NCBI GenBank assembly: GCA_945895265.1
Contig: CAMDEF010000010.1
Span: 1 to 64,000 of the forward strand
Direction: 5' to 3'
From: Bordetella parapertussis
GTDB lineage: Bacteria; Pseudomonadota; Gammaproteobacteria; Burkholderiales; Burkholderiaceae_B
DNA: 64,000 bases
Both the position numbers and the translations under genes were made by a program. Shown here piece by piece: positions 1 to 8,413 of this stretch (its first letter is position 1; each line of letters starts with the position of its first letter). The notes under the pieces were generated by a model. It did no database searches. It was not told the origin of the DNA and saw only the letters and a list, made by a program, of their open reading frames with translations.

Positions 1-1169
1 ACCCGATAGGGGATGCGCAAACACTGCACCCATAAACCCACCAGCGGTAAGTTTAGCAATAGTAAGAATACATTACCCACGTACATACTGGCGACAACGC
101 CCCAAAATAAATCAGGCCGTTGCGTAATAAACATGGGGCCCGGCTGCACGCCCTGCATCACCAAGGCGCCAAGCAATAAGGCTGTGACGGCATTGCCGGG
201 GATACCGAGCGTAAACAGGGGAATCATGCCGCCCGAGACGGCAGCATTGTTGGCCGCCTCTGGGCCCGCCACGCCTTCGATTGCCCCCTTGCCAAAACGC
301 TCGGGGTCTTTGGCGATTCGGCGCTCGAGCGTGTACGACACAAACGAGGCGGTCACAGGCCCGCCACCCGGCACGAGCCCCAGAAAAAACCCCAAGAAAC
401 TACCACGCATCATGGGTTTCCATGAGGCCTTCCAGTCGGCGAACGTGGGCCAGAGGCCTTTGATTTTTTCGGCAAGCATCTGATTTTTTACGATCGTTTC
501 GCAATTCATCAGGATTTCAGATACGCCGTATAAACCGATCACCACAGACAAAATCTCAATGCCTGCAGACAGATTGACCGTGCCCAAGGTGAAGCGATCT
601 TGCCCGTTCACGATATCCATGCCAACAATCGCGCCCAAAAACCCGAGCGCGATCATCAACACCCCTTTGAGTGTTGAGCCACCAATCATGTAAAGCGTAC
701 ACACCAGACCCAACACCATCAACGCAAAATTTTCAGGTGGGCCAAATTTAAGCGCAACGGATGCCAGCAAAGGCGAAAAAAATGTCAGGGCCACTAGCGA
801 TAGGGTCCCAGCAACAAACGAGCTAATCGCGGCCATCCCTAGCGCCGCACCGGCTCGACCTTGCTTGGCCATCGCGTGCCCGTCTAAGGCCGTCACCACA
901 GACGCCGCCTCACCTGGGATATTCACCAAAATCGAGGTGGTCGAGCCACCGTACATCGCGCCATAAAAAATGGCGGCAAGCATGCCAAGCCCTGCAACCG
1001 CAGACAGCTGAAACGTGACCGGCAGCAACAAGGCCAAGGCGGCCAGCGGGCCAATTCCGGGCAGGACACCCACCAGAGTGCCCACAATGCTGCCCAGCAA
1101 ACAAAAATAAAGATTCTCGGCGGTAAACAACACCGAAAATCCCATCATCAAGCCATTGATCGCGTCCAT
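1..1169 (-). CDS. tctA: Tripartite tricarboxylate transporter large permease TctA (3' end outside window)
   Basis: Large integral membrane subunit of a TctABC-type carboxylate uptake system. The frame runs from ATG at 1169 (MDAINGLMMGFSVLFTAENL) to the window edge, about 389 of the usual 500 or so residues. The N-terminal motif GVLPGIGPLAALALLLP and the later GLVPGGGPVTASFVSYTLER are the two repeated Gly/Pro-rich signatures of the family. The start overlaps the stop of tctB by 4 bp (ATGA), so the two are translationally coupled. No periplasmic TctC binding protein lies within the window. Substrate cannot be read from the sequence; the dehydrogenase upstream suggests a hydroxy acid, which is inference. 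Confidence 0.9.
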   Translation of the reverse strand, partial: MDAINGLMMGFSVLFTAENLYFCLLGSIVGTLVGVLPGIGPLAALALLLPVTFQLSAVAGLGMLAAIFYGAMYGGSTTSILVNIPGEAASVVTALDGHAMAKQGRAGAALGMAAISSFVAGTLSLVALTFFSPLLASVALKFGPPENFALMVLGLVCTLYMIGGSTLKGVLMIALGFLGAIVGMDIVNGQDRFTLGTVNLSAGIEILSVVIGLYGVSEILMNCETIVKNQMLAEKIKGLWPTFADWKASWKPMMRGSFLGFFLGLVPGGGPVTASFVSYTLERRIAKDPERFGKGAIEGVAGPEAANNAAVSGGMIPLFTLGIPGNAVTALLLGALVMQGVQPGPMFITQRPDLFWGVVASMYVGNVFLLLLNLPLVGLWVQCLRIPYR

Positions 1170-1612
1170 CACCACCCCCAAGGGCCGCGCGGCAAATTCA
1201 TGCCTAGCAGACGCCCAAACACTAGCATGACGACCGCAACCGAAACCACGGTAATGATCAACGACTCAACCAGACGCGAGCGCTCTACGGTTTGCAATAA
1301 AACAAAGGTGGTCAGCCCGCTTGACACCGCAAAACCTAAATAGGGCAACGTAGCTGCCATGGCGATCAACCCTGCGACAACGCTCAAGATTCGACCAAGC
1401 GCCGCTGCGCGTGGCCAGTCTGGCTTGAGCACTGCCTCTTTTGATCCTTTGAAGAGCAAGCCCAGCCCGCACACCGTGATCAAGGCGCCACAGATAAACG
1501 GAAAAAAACCGCTTTCAGGGCCGAACGATCCGGTTAATCCGAGCGACCAAGAGTTGGCCATGGTGGCCAGACCGAGCAGACACCACAACACATTTAAGAT
1601 GCGTTCAAACAT
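1169..1612 (-). CDS. tctB: Tripartite tricarboxylate transporter small permease TctB
   Basis: Small four-helix membrane subunit of the same transporter, 147 residues from the ATG that gives MFERILNVLWCLLGLATMAN. An alternative start ten codons upstream (1642) is possible but gives an Arg-rich extension with no sign of conservation. Hydrophobic segments near residues 5-25, 35-55, 75-105 and 115-135 fit the family. It stops inside the tctA start codon. The pair lies downstream of an Ldh_2-type dehydrogenase on the same strand, 90 bp away, so the three may be co-transcribed. Confidence 0.82.
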   Translation of the reverse strand: MFERILNVLWCLLGLATMANSWSLGLTGSFGPESGFFPFICGALITVCGLGLLFKGSKEAVLKPDWPRAAALGRILSVVAGLIAMAATLPYLGFAVSSGLTTFVLLQTVERSRLVESLIITVVSVAVVMLVFGRLLGMNLPRGPWGW

Positions 1613-1702
1613 CTGCGGCACCACCCGACATCTTATCCCCAAAATTATTATGTACTATGCCAGTTCTGTATGCGCTGGCTTGTATGACGCTGGCGATGCC
1701 GT

Positions 1703-2779
1703 TTACATACCCGCTAACTTCTTAAACGTTGCGCCATCGAGCCCAAGTTTACTGCAAGCGGCAACCATTTCTTGCCAAGTATTATCGTCCACCGGCACGC
1801 CGTTGGCCATGCGCTCTGCGCGGGTCTGGCGCTCTGGCTCACCGGCGATACGCACGCCATCGGTACCCGCTTGAGCAGGCGAAGCCTTAACCCACTCAAT
1901 AAAGGCTTTCATTTCGTGTTCAAAGACCGAACCATCTGAAAGTTTCTTAGGATCAAAAATAATCGTGAGCATGCCGTTCAGCACCCGGCGCTTGCCGTCG
2001 CCCTGATCATGGGTTGTCATGCCTGCAGCAAGCGCACCACCCAGCAACTCACAGACCAGTGCCAATCCAAAACCCTTGTGCTGGCCAAAGGTGCATAACG
2101 CGCCTGAAGGGGGCTTCACTGCATAAACCGGATCGGTGGTTGGATTGCCCTGATCATCGATCAAGTAACCCGCGGGCAGCTGTTCGCCTTTGTTATAGGC
2201 CACGCGCGCCTTACCCTGCGCAATCACACTGGTCGCAAAGTCGAGCAATACTGGGGGTTGGCCCGCAACTGGGATCCCAACGCAAAACGGGTTGGTACCA
2301 AAGCGTGCATCGGCGCCATTCGAGGGCGCGACGATCGGGCGCGAAATCACGTTCACGAAATGAACCGAGATCAGATTTTCGGCCACGGCCATTTCGGCCC
2401 AGGCACCAATGCGGCACAAATGATGCGAATTGCCCAAGGCCACAATGCAGCTGCCGTGCTGCTTGGCGCGCGCGATCCCCAGCTCCATCGCTTCATGGCC
2501 AATCACCTGGCCAAAACCCGCTTGCCCGTCTACGCTGACCATCGCGCCACCATCCATCCGGCTCACGATGTGTGCGTTTGGTTTTAAGCCACCCTCAAGA
2601 TACGCCTCGGTGTAGCGCGGCAACATGCCAACGCCATGCGAATCGTGCCCAGTCAGGTTGGCTTGCACCAGATTTTCGGTCACAAGTTCGATTTCTTTGG
2701 GTTCGCTGCCAAAACCCTTGACCAGATACCTGACGGCCTCGCGCAGGCGGTCAACGGGGATGCGATGGATTTGGGTCAT
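1703..2779 (-). CDS. Ldh_2 family malate/L-lactate-type dehydrogenase
   Basis: NAD(P)-dependent 2-hydroxyacid oxidoreductase of the Ldh_2 (PF02615) fold, 358 residues. Family features are visible: the N-terminal TGHDSHGVGMLPRY segment, GQAGFGQVIGHEAM, the nucleotide-region FGTNPFCVGIP, and the late GHKGFGLAL-type motif (QHKGFGLALVCELLGGALA). The start at 2779 (MTQIHRIPVDRLREA) was chosen because a GGAAA Shine-Dalgarno lies just upstream; longer starts give an unconserved Lys/Arg-rich leader. Relatives act on malate, lactate, sulfolactate or ureidoglycolate, so substrate is open. Its position before tctBA suggests it processes the imported acid. Confidence 0.85.
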   Translation of the reverse strand: MTQIHRIPVDRLREAVRYLVKGFGSEPKEIELVTENLVQANLTGHDSHGVGMLPRYTEAYLEGGLKPNAHIVSRMDGGAMVSVDGQAGFGQVIGHEAMELGIARAKQHGSCIVALGNSHHLCRIGAWAEMAVAENLISVHFVNVISRPIVAPSNGADARFGTNPFCVGIPVAGQPPVLLDFATSVIAQGKARVAYNKGEQLPAGYLIDDQGNPTTDPVYAVKPPSGALCTFGQHKGFGLALVCELLGGALAAGMTTHDQGDGKRRVLNGMLTIIFDPKKLSDGSVFEHEMKAFIEWVKASPAQAGTDGVRIAGEPERQTRAERMANGVPVDDNTWQEMVAACSKLGLDGATFKKLAGM

Positions 2780-2831
2780 GGTAGTTTCCTTTGATGTGAA
2801 GTCGCGCTTGCAGCGCTTGTTATTCAATGAG

Positions 2832-2852
2832 GCGCCTGAGAGGCTCAGGCGC
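2832..2852. repeat. Perfect 9-bp hairpin between HEPN gene and dehydrogenase
   Basis: GCGCCTGAG, a 3-nt loop, then CTCAGGCGC. It lies 94 bp after the HEPN gene stop and 53 bp upstream of the dehydrogenase start, reading the minus strand. There is no U-run, so it is either a Rho-independent terminator lacking the tail or an mRNA structural element. Confidence 0.5.
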
Positions 2853-2945
2853 TGCCTAGTTCAATCATAACCAAGTCTTTGAACAACACTTTGCTCGATT
2901 TAGGCTGACTGACGAAGGCAGAGGGCAAATGTTCTCCGTTCGGGC

Positions 2946-3314
2946 TCAAGCGAGTGTTTTAAAAATCACCTTAGCACTTTCTATCGCTTCGAACGCCCTA
3001 GCCTGGGTGACTTCACAATCCAATTGGTAATCAGCCGTCACTCGCTGTGACTTAAGGTCTCTGAGTTTGTAAGCCGCGCCCGTCCAGCGCGGAGCCTTCG
3101 CCATTAACATTTTTGTGATGAGTTGTTCGTGCGAACCGCCAGCACCCTTTAAGCTCAACGCATTAATCAGTGGCAACTCGTTTTGGACGGCTATGCTGCC
3201 GTAATGATAGGCAGAATAATAGGCCCGACTGATAGCAGCCCTCAGCAGCGGCTCGGCAGATTCTGCCGCCAAGCCCTCGGCCGCGGTAAGAAGCTCTTGC
3301 GGACTAGACGGCAT
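2946..3314 (-). CDS. HEPN-domain protein (UPF0332-like), possible toxin
   Basis: 122-residue helical protein. Residues around 26-40 read ISRAYYSAYHYGSIAVQN, matching the signature R-x-Y-Y-x-x-Y/F-H helix of HEPN proteins; several HEPN members are RNases in toxin-antitoxin systems, and the R-x6-H spacing is compatible with that. The ATG at 3314 (MPSSPQELLTAAEGLAAESA) overlaps the end of the upstream 191-residue gene by 11 bp, showing tight coupling. No MNT-type nucleotidyltransferase is adjacent, so this is not a standard MNT/HEPN pair. Toxin function is inferred from the family and arrangement only. Confidence 0.68.
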   Translation of the reverse strand: MPSSPQELLTAAEGLAAESAEPLLRAAISRAYYSAYHYGSIAVQNELPLINALSLKGAGGSHEQLITKMLMAKAPRWTGAAYKLRDLKSQRVTADYQLDCEVTQARAFEAIESAKVIFKTLA

Positions 3315-3879
3315 AGGCCGTTTCTCTTGGCGGGGTAACACCAAAGGTAATTAAATCGCCTAGATCATCATCATGTCGACCCACGATCGCATCGGCGATG
3401 CACCCTCGCAAGTGTCCACGTTGTTGGATAGTGCCTGCAACAACAAAACGCAAGGAGGCGGTCGTATCCCCATCGTCTAAGACAAACTCGCTTGTCAATG
3501 GAGTGAAGCCTTGCTGATGCACGACACCCAGAGCGGTATCGAAGCGCTCGGCAATGTCCGCTGAGCTGACATTACGCCTTCTGGCTTTCTCTGCAAAGCT
3601 AGCCGCAAAATCAAGCCGCGCAAAATCTGCGAGGCCCTCAAGTCGGTTCAAGGCCTGTAATTGCGCGCGCACGGCATCAACAGAAATGAAATCGCCGAGG
3701 GCTGCGAAACCATACGCCAATTCATTCAAAACCGGGACATCGGTGGGATGCGTCTTGAACAAAAACTGTGCAAGCTCGCGCAACCTATGGAACGAGGACG
3801 CCTGGGTGAGATGAATGGCATAAGTTAGGTTGGTTACCGCAGGGGTAAACAAAAGAGGCGTGCGAATAATTGTAGTCAT
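3304..3879 (-). CDS. Uncharacterised partner of HEPN protein
   Basis: 191-residue protein not recognised as any named family. The first 110 residues are predicted by eye to be mostly helical with a TPR-like rhythm (SFHRLRELAQFLFKTHP, VLNELAYGFAALGDF, AVRAQLQALNRLEGL); the C-terminal part is more beta-like and ends in GVTPPRETAYAV. Start chosen at 3879 (MTTIIRTPLLFTPAV). The start codon sits in the centre of a perfect inverted repeat (3865-3889), suggesting autoregulation. It is the first gene of a two-gene operon with the HEPN protein, the order in which an antitoxin or regulator precedes a toxin. Function unknown. Confidence 0.6.
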   Translation of the reverse strand: MTTIIRTPLLFTPAVTNLTYAIHLTQASSFHRLRELAQFLFKTHPTDVPVLNELAYGFAALGDFISVDAVRAQLQALNRLEGLADFARLDFAASFAEKARRRNVSSADIAERFDTALGVVHQQGFTPLTSEFVLDDGDTTASLRFVVAGTIQQRGHLRGCIADAIVGRHDDDLGDLITFGVTPPRETAYAV

Positions 3880-3889
3880 AACAATTATT
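3865..3889. promoter_or_regulatory. Inverted repeat over start codon, candidate operator
   Basis: AATAATTGT, 7-nt spacer, ACAATTATT: a perfect 9-bp inverted repeat whose spacer contains the start codon (3877-3879) of the HEPN partner gene. AT-rich palindromes over the promoter or start are typical of autoregulated toxin-antitoxin operons. No protein is known to bind it. Confidence 0.45.
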
Positions 3890-3918
3890 TTAGTCGATCG
3901 ACTCGCGCGAAAATGTAA

Positions 3919-3945
3919 CCAAGTGCGCGCAATTGTCACACTTGG
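3919..3945. repeat. Inverted repeat upstream of HEPN module
   Basis: CCAAGTG, 13 nt, CACTTGG, about 40 bp upstream of the start of the HEPN partner gene on the minus strand. It may be a second operator half or part of a hairpin; nothing further supports either. Confidence 0.3.
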
Positions 3946-3966
3946 AAACCATTCAGCTGTTTGAAC

Positions 3967-4080
3967 TTATGCCGCAATCTTGAACGGCAAACCCGACTCG
4001 ATCGGTAGCGCTAAATCACGCGACCACTCGTTCCAGGATCCAAAGTACATACGAACGTTACTGAACCCAGTTTCGTTTTG
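3967..4080 (-). pseudogene. C-terminal remnant of a rhodanese-type sulfurtransferase
   Basis: Directly after the TAG stop of dctM and in the same reading frame lie 37 sense codons ending in TAA at 3967. They read NVRMYFGSWNEWSRD then LALPIESGLPFKIAA. The first segment resembles the conserved end of thiosulfate/3-mercaptopyruvate sulfurtransferases of the SseA type, which normally have about 280 residues. The catalytic Cys domain is absent, so this is a relic of a deletion that joined dctM to the tail of a lost gene. There is no start codon context and it should not be expressed except by stop-codon readthrough. Confidence 0.7.
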
Positions 4081-5400
4081 CTACTTCAGCATCTCAGGTG
4101 AAACGAGGCGGGGTAAGAACAGCACGATATCCGGAAAGAGAATAATCGCTAGCAACACCACCAACATCGGAATCAACATAATCATGGTGTCTTTGAGTGC
4201 AAAACTCAATGGCACCTTGGCGACCGCGCATGAGATCATTAAACACATCCCATAAGGCGGCGTGATTAGGCCAAAAGCCAGTGATACGATCCCGACAATC
4301 GCAAAATGAACCGGGTGCATCCCGACCGACTCAGCAAGGGGCTGCAGCGTCGTACCCACAATAATAATGGCTGGGATCGCATCCAAAAAACAGCCCACAA
4401 TCAAAAATGCGACAGCGATCAACAAGCCCACGCCAATGACCCCCAAGCCCCATGTTTGTACGTTCGAGAGCAAGGCCTTAGGGATTTGGTAATAGGCTAA
4501 CAGCCAACCAAAAACTGAGGCCGTCCCCACACAGAATAGAGCGACTGAACTTAGCTTGCCAGTGTCGATCAGCGCTGCGATAAAGGTTTTCCAGTTCATC
4601 TCGCGATAGAACAGCATAGATAAAACCGCTGCATACAACACCGCGACGGCAGCCGATTCAGTTGCGGTGAACAAGCCCATTAAAATACCGCCAACAATGA
4701 TGACCGGCGTGAGCATCGCAGGAATAGACATCAAGGCAGCTTTATAAATTTCAAGTAAGTTAGAGCGCGGATACACGGGATAGTTACGCTTTTTAGCGTA
4801 GGCATGTACGGTCGCCATTTGCGCTAAGCCAATCAGCAGGCCAGGCACAATCCCAGCTAAATACATCGCACCAATTGAGGTCGAAATGACTCCGCCCCAC
4901 ACCACCATCAAAATCGAAGGTGGGATAATCACCGCTAGCACAGCAGACACCGCCGTAATCGCAATCGAAAACGACAGGTCGTAGCCTTCTTTGACTTGCG
5001 CTTCGATAAAGAGCTTGCCCTGACTGGCGGCATCAGCGGTCGACGAGCCCGAAATACCAGCAAAAAATACCGACAAAATCACGTTGATTTGCGCGAGGCC
5101 GCCCGGGAAATGCCCCACCAACGCGCGAGACAAACGCATCAACCGCTCTGTGATACCACCACTATTCATTAGGTTGGCGGTCAACAGAAAAAAGGGTACC
5201 GCCAATAAAATGAACGAGTTATAGGACTTGAACATTTCGTTGAACAAGACCATGGGCGATAGCCGCGGTTCAAAAATCAACACTGGCAAGCACGCAAGAC
5301 CTAAAGAAAAGGCGACAGGTATGCGAATGGCCAGCAATAAAAAGAAACTCCCAAACAAAACAAGTGCGGCCATCGAGGGCGTGAGCAACGAAGAAGTCAT
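4081..5400 (-). CDS. dctM: TRAP transporter large permease DctM
   Basis: 439-residue, roughly twelve-helix inner-membrane protein that carries substrate and sodium in a tripartite ATP-independent periplasmic transporter. Family segments include FFAGISGSSTADAASQGK (near residue 110), IPPSILMVVWG and LITPPYGMCLMISCA near the C-terminus. The start overlaps the dctQ stop by 4 bp. The last residues (VLFLPRLVSPEMLK) are a normal ending, so the protein appears complete despite the sulfurtransferase relic that follows its stop codon. Confidence 0.93.
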   Translation of the reverse strand: MTSSLLTPSMAALVLFGSFFLLLAIRIPVAFSLGLACLPVLIFEPRLSPMVLFNEMFKSYNSFILLAVPFFLLTANLMNSGGITERLMRLSRALVGHFPGGLAQINVILSVFFAGISGSSTADAASQGKLFIEAQVKEGYDLSFSIAITAVSAVLAVIIPPSILMVVWGGVISTSIGAMYLAGIVPGLLIGLAQMATVHAYAKKRNYPVYPRSNLLEIYKAALMSIPAMLTPVIIVGGILMGLFTATESAAVAVLYAAVLSMLFYREMNWKTFIAALIDTGKLSSVALFCVGTASVFGWLLAYYQIPKALLSNVQTWGLGVIGVGLLIAVAFLIVGCFLDAIPAIIIVGTTLQPLAESVGMHPVHFAIVGIVSLAFGLITPPYGMCLMISCAVAKVPLSFALKDTMIMLIPMLVVLLAIILFPDIVLFLPRLVSPEMLK

Positions 5401-5888
5401 ATCACTGATCCTTGGTTGGCACTTTCGCTAGCGTCGCTTGAGCTCAGCATATGATCAACGATGAACACTATCCAAAGAAAGCCGCAAATCGGCCAGGCGA
5501 TAAAAAGCCACCACATCGGCATATCTGCCAGCTCTGAGGTCTGGTTCCAGCCAAACTGGGTGAATTCGATTCCCCAGTAAACAATTACCCCCGAGAAAAT
5601 CAACATCGCGGTTTGGCTGAGTCGCAACAGGATATGGGTCGCCCGGGATGATAATTTAGGCAAAAAATCAACGTCAAAGTGAAGCCTTTCACGCACACCT
5701 AGCGTCGCCCCAAGCATAATGAGCCAGACAAAAAAGAAACGACTCATTTCTTCTGTCCACATATAACGCGGGATGATCTCGGTAAAGCGCGAAAAAATTT
5801 GCAAACTGACCGGTACGATCAAAAGCAACAGCGTCGCGCCCAATAAAAAATGAAGCAACCGATCGATTAAGCTAAGGATTTTTTGCAT
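5397..5888 (-). CDS. dctQ: TRAP transporter small permease DctQ
   Basis: 163-residue four-helix membrane subunit that scaffolds the large permease. It has the expected WTEEMSRFFFVWLIMLGATLGVRE region (around residues 43-66), typical of DctQ, and hydrophobic stretches at both ends. It is coupled to dctM through a 4-bp overlap and separated from dctP by 76 bp containing an intrinsic terminator-like hairpin, which would lower permease expression relative to the binding protein. Confidence 0.9.
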   Translation of the reverse strand: MQKILSLIDRLLHFLLGATLLLLIVPVSLQIFSRFTEIIPRYMWTEEMSRFFFVWLIMLGATLGVRERLHFDVDFLPKLSSRATHILLRLSQTAMLIFSGVIVYWGIEFTQFGWNQTSELADMPMWWLFIAWPICGFLWIVFIVDHMLSSSDASESANQGSVI

Positions 5889-5904
5889 GAAACACTCGGG
5901 GATT

Positions 5905-5937
5905 AAAAAAAGCGGGCTGCACCGGGCCGCCCGCTTT
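5905..5937 (-). terminator. Attenuator hairpin between dctP and dctQM
   Basis: On the minus strand, AAAGCGGGC pairs perfectly with GCCCGCTTT across an 11-nt loop and is followed by a run of seven U. Its position between the binding protein and permease genes suggests partial termination that sets the excess of DctP over DctQM. Confidence 0.75.
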
Positions 5938-5964
5938 AGTGATAACTGATTTATTTCAAAGCGT

Positions 5965-6954
5965 TTATTTCAAACTATTAATCTTGGCGTAAATCGCATC
6001 AGCGCCCACTTCTTTAGCATAGGCTGCCATGACAGGGTCAACAAGCTTTTGCATCTCGGCACGTTGCGCAAAAGGCACTTGCTTGAGCTTGCCTTCTTTG
6101 GCGTATTTGTCAAGCTTGCCTTGATCTTCTGAGGACTCAATTTCGCGGCCGTAGGCGCCTGCCTCTTTACCCGCTTTGATAATCGCAGCTTGTAAATCTG
6201 GCGGAAGCTTTTTGAGCGTCTTGACCGAGAAACATAAAGGCCGAATCGTTATCGCGTGACGCGTCATCAAGATATTGGGAGCGACCTCATAGAACTTCAT
6301 GGCTTCGACACCAGCGGCCTCGTTTTCGCCCGCGTTGATCACGCCATTCTGGATCGCGTTGTACACCTCGTTATAGGCGATCACCGTGGGTGTCATCCCC
6401 ACAGAGGTAAAGGTACGACTCCAGATTGGGGCGCCCTGCACACGCACTTTCAAATTTTTGAGGTCCGCTAAATTACCTGCGGGCTTATTAGAAAAAATGT
6501 TTCGAACCCCACCGCCCGCATAACCAATCAGACGAACCTCGGCTTTTTGCTCGACTTCATCGGCAATTGGCTTGAGTATGTCTTGATCAAGCACTTTATT
6601 CCAATGCGCCAGATCACTAAACAAAAACGGTGCATCGATAAAAGGCGCTGCCTTTGAGAAGGTAGACATGTGGGCGGGCGAGACAATCGCGTAGTCAACC
6701 GCCCTGCCTTGATTCATATACGCAAAGTAGTCTTTCTCAAGCCCGAGTTCGCTATTTTTATGCAGAACAAAATTAATGGGTTTGCCGTAGTATTTTTTGA
6801 CAAGCTCTTCGAAGCGCACCATGGTTTTAGTAAACGCGTGGTCATCTCCAAATTGAGACGCACCGTGCAGCGTGATCGCCGCTTGTTGCGCCTGAGCCGT
6901 TAAACCGAGTAGTGAAGTAAAGATGACACCGAGCAAAGGCTTCCAGACTTTCAT
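5965..6954 (-). CDS. dctP: TRAP transporter substrate-binding protein DctP
   Basis: 329-residue periplasmic solute receptor of the TRAP system. Residues 1-23 form a Sec signal peptide ending AQA. The family-typical Arg that binds the substrate carboxylate lies in LKVRVQGAPIW (about residue 171), followed by AYNEVYNAIQNGVINAGENE. A GGAGAC Shine-Dalgarno sits 7 nt before the ATG. It is the first gene of dctPQM. The ligand is probably a carboxylate, but its identity is not readable. Confidence 0.92.
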   Translation of the reverse strand: MKVWKPLLGVIFTSLLGLTAQAQQAAITLHGASQFGDDHAFTKTMVRFEELVKKYYGKPINFVLHKNSELGLEKDYFAYMNQGRAVDYAIVSPAHMSTFSKAAPFIDAPFLFSDLAHWNKVLDQDILKPIADEVEQKAEVRLIGYAGGGVRNIFSNKPAGNLADLKNLKVRVQGAPIWSRTFTSVGMTPTVIAYNEVYNAIQNGVINAGENEAAGVEAMKFYEVAPNILMTRHAITIRPLCFSVKTLKKLPPDLQAAIIKAGKEAGAYGREIESSEDQGKLDKYAKEGKLKQVPFAQRAEMQKLVDPVMAAYAKEVGADAIYAKINSLK

Positions 6955-7135
6955 GTATGTCTCCGGTTGGGTTTGTAGTTACGCCGCGTGTTTATTGATG
7001 ACTCAGTGTAGGGGAATCAGGCAATAAAACATCTTGGGGTTAACCATGTGTGCATAAGCTGCGAGCAAGTTTTGAGTCGTTTGCTCACAACTTTTTGACG
7101 ACTTGCCCGCTACTAAAGGAACCAGAGCGCGAAAA

Positions 7136-8014
7136 CTAGCTTGCCGCTTGAATCTTGTCTTGCGTCTTGGTGTCAAAATCGCTGGCATCATGACGTTCAC
7201 GCAGCTGCTCTGAAAGCTCGCCCTGCATGCGGTTAACCATACGGCCATGCTTAACAGCGGGCCGACTGTAAACAGTTTCGGCCCAGCGTTGAACATGCTT
7301 GTAGTCTTGCACGCTCAAAAATTCGGCCGCTGTACCATACAGCCAACCCTTCACCAAACCACCGTACCACGGAAACACCGCGATATCGGCGATCGTATAT
7401 TGGTCTCCGCCAAGGTATTCGCTGACAGCCAAGCGACGTTCAAGCACATCAAGCTGCCGTTTGGTTTCCATCGAAAAACGATCAATCGCGTACTCAAACT
7501 TAGCGGGTGCGTAAGCGTAGAAGTGACCAAACCCACCGCCCAAATACGGTGCACTGCCCATCTGCCAGAAGAGCCAGTTCAAGGCCTCGGTGCGTGCTGG
7601 GCCGTCTTTAGGCAGAAAGGCTTGAAATTTATCGGCCAGGTAAAGCAAGATCGCGCCAGATTCAAACACGCGCACTGGTTGTGCACCGCTGCGATCAAAC
7701 AGCGCCGGGATTTTTGAGTTTGGATTGACATCGACAAACCCTGAACCAAACTGATCACCGTCACGGATGTTGATCAACCACGCGTCATATTCAGCGCCCT
7801 TATGCCCAAGCGCCAGCAACTCTTCAAGCAAGATCGTGACCTTGACGCCATTGGGCGTACCCAGCGAATAGAGTTGCAAGGGATGCTTGCCAATTGGCAG
7901 TGTTTTATCGTGCGTGGGCCCGGCGATCGGTCGATTGATGCTGGCAAAAGCCCCGCCACTGGGCTGATCCCAGGTCCAGACTTTTGGGGGGACGTAATCT
8001 TTAGAATCTGTCAT
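7136..8014 (-). CDS. yghU: YghU-like glutathione S-transferase / disulfide-bond oxidoreductase
   Basis: 292-residue cytosolic protein of the Nu-class glutathione transferase family. It matches Escherichia coli YghU closely along its length: VWTWDQPSGGAFASINRP, GKHPLQLYSLGTPNGVKV, DGDQFGSGFVDVNPNSKIPA, GGGFGHFYAYAP and the C-terminal LRERHDASDF. Such enzymes bind two glutathione molecules and reduce disulfides and peroxides. The start at 8014 (MTDSKDYV) equals the family start; a longer option at 8044 is less likely. It is a single gene between dctP and the higBA pair. Confidence 0.93.
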   Translation of the reverse strand: MTDSKDYVPPKVWTWDQPSGGAFASINRPIAGPTHDKTLPIGKHPLQLYSLGTPNGVKVTILLEELLALGHKGAEYDAWLINIRDGDQFGSGFVDVNPNSKIPALFDRSGAQPVRVFESGAILLYLADKFQAFLPKDGPARTEALNWLFWQMGSAPYLGGGFGHFYAYAPAKFEYAIDRFSMETKRQLDVLERRLAVSEYLGGDQYTIADIAVFPWYGGLVKGWLYGTAAEFLSVQDYKHVQRWAETVYSRPAVKHGRMVNRMQGELSEQLRERHDASDFDTKTQDKIQAAS

Positions 8015-8098
8015 GGTGTTTTTCGCTTTTTTTGACTGGCGCACAGCGCCATGAAGGTGATTGGATGAAATGATGGGATAACAACTATCCCGATGCTG

Positions 8099-8413
8099 TC
8101 AAACTGCAGCTAAACGCTCGACCGTATCCGGAAACTTCGCCACCAGACGAATCAACAAGCTCGCCTGCGCATTAGGCTTGGCGCGGCCCTGCTCCCAGTT
8201 TTCAAGCGTGCGGGGATTGGTGCGCAGGTAACCAGCAAATACCGGCCTAGACATATGCAGCCTCTCACGCAGCGCGATCAACTCGCCGGCGGATACATCC
8301 TGAGCGGGTTGCACACTGACTTCGTGCGTACGGAGTGTTTGCTTGCCCGCGCGTGCACCGGACAGAGCATCAAAGCCTTCAGCCAATTCTGCAAACAGGT
8401 TACGCTTTTTCAT
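8099..8413 (-). CDS. higA: HigA-2-type antitoxin (HTH)
   Basis: 104-residue antitoxin with an N-terminal toxin-binding segment (MKKRNLFAELAEGFDAL) and a C-terminal helix-turn-helix around residues 48-95 (MSRPVFAGYLRTNPRTLENW, then EQGRAKPN). This order and sequence resemble HigA2 of Vibrio. It neutralises the preceding RelE-family toxin and represses the operon. Its ATG overlaps the toxin stop by 4 bp. The toxin-first gene order is the normal one for hig loci. Confidence 0.88.
   Translation of the reverse strand: MKKRNLFAELAEGFDALSGARAGKQTLRTHEVSVQPAQDVSAGELIALRERLHMSRPVFAGYLRTNPRTLENWEQGRAKPNAQASLLIRLVAKFPDTVERLAAV

Noticed and set aside
13-483. Plus-strand ORF of 156 codons
   Set aside because: It lies antisense to the clearly coding tctA frame.
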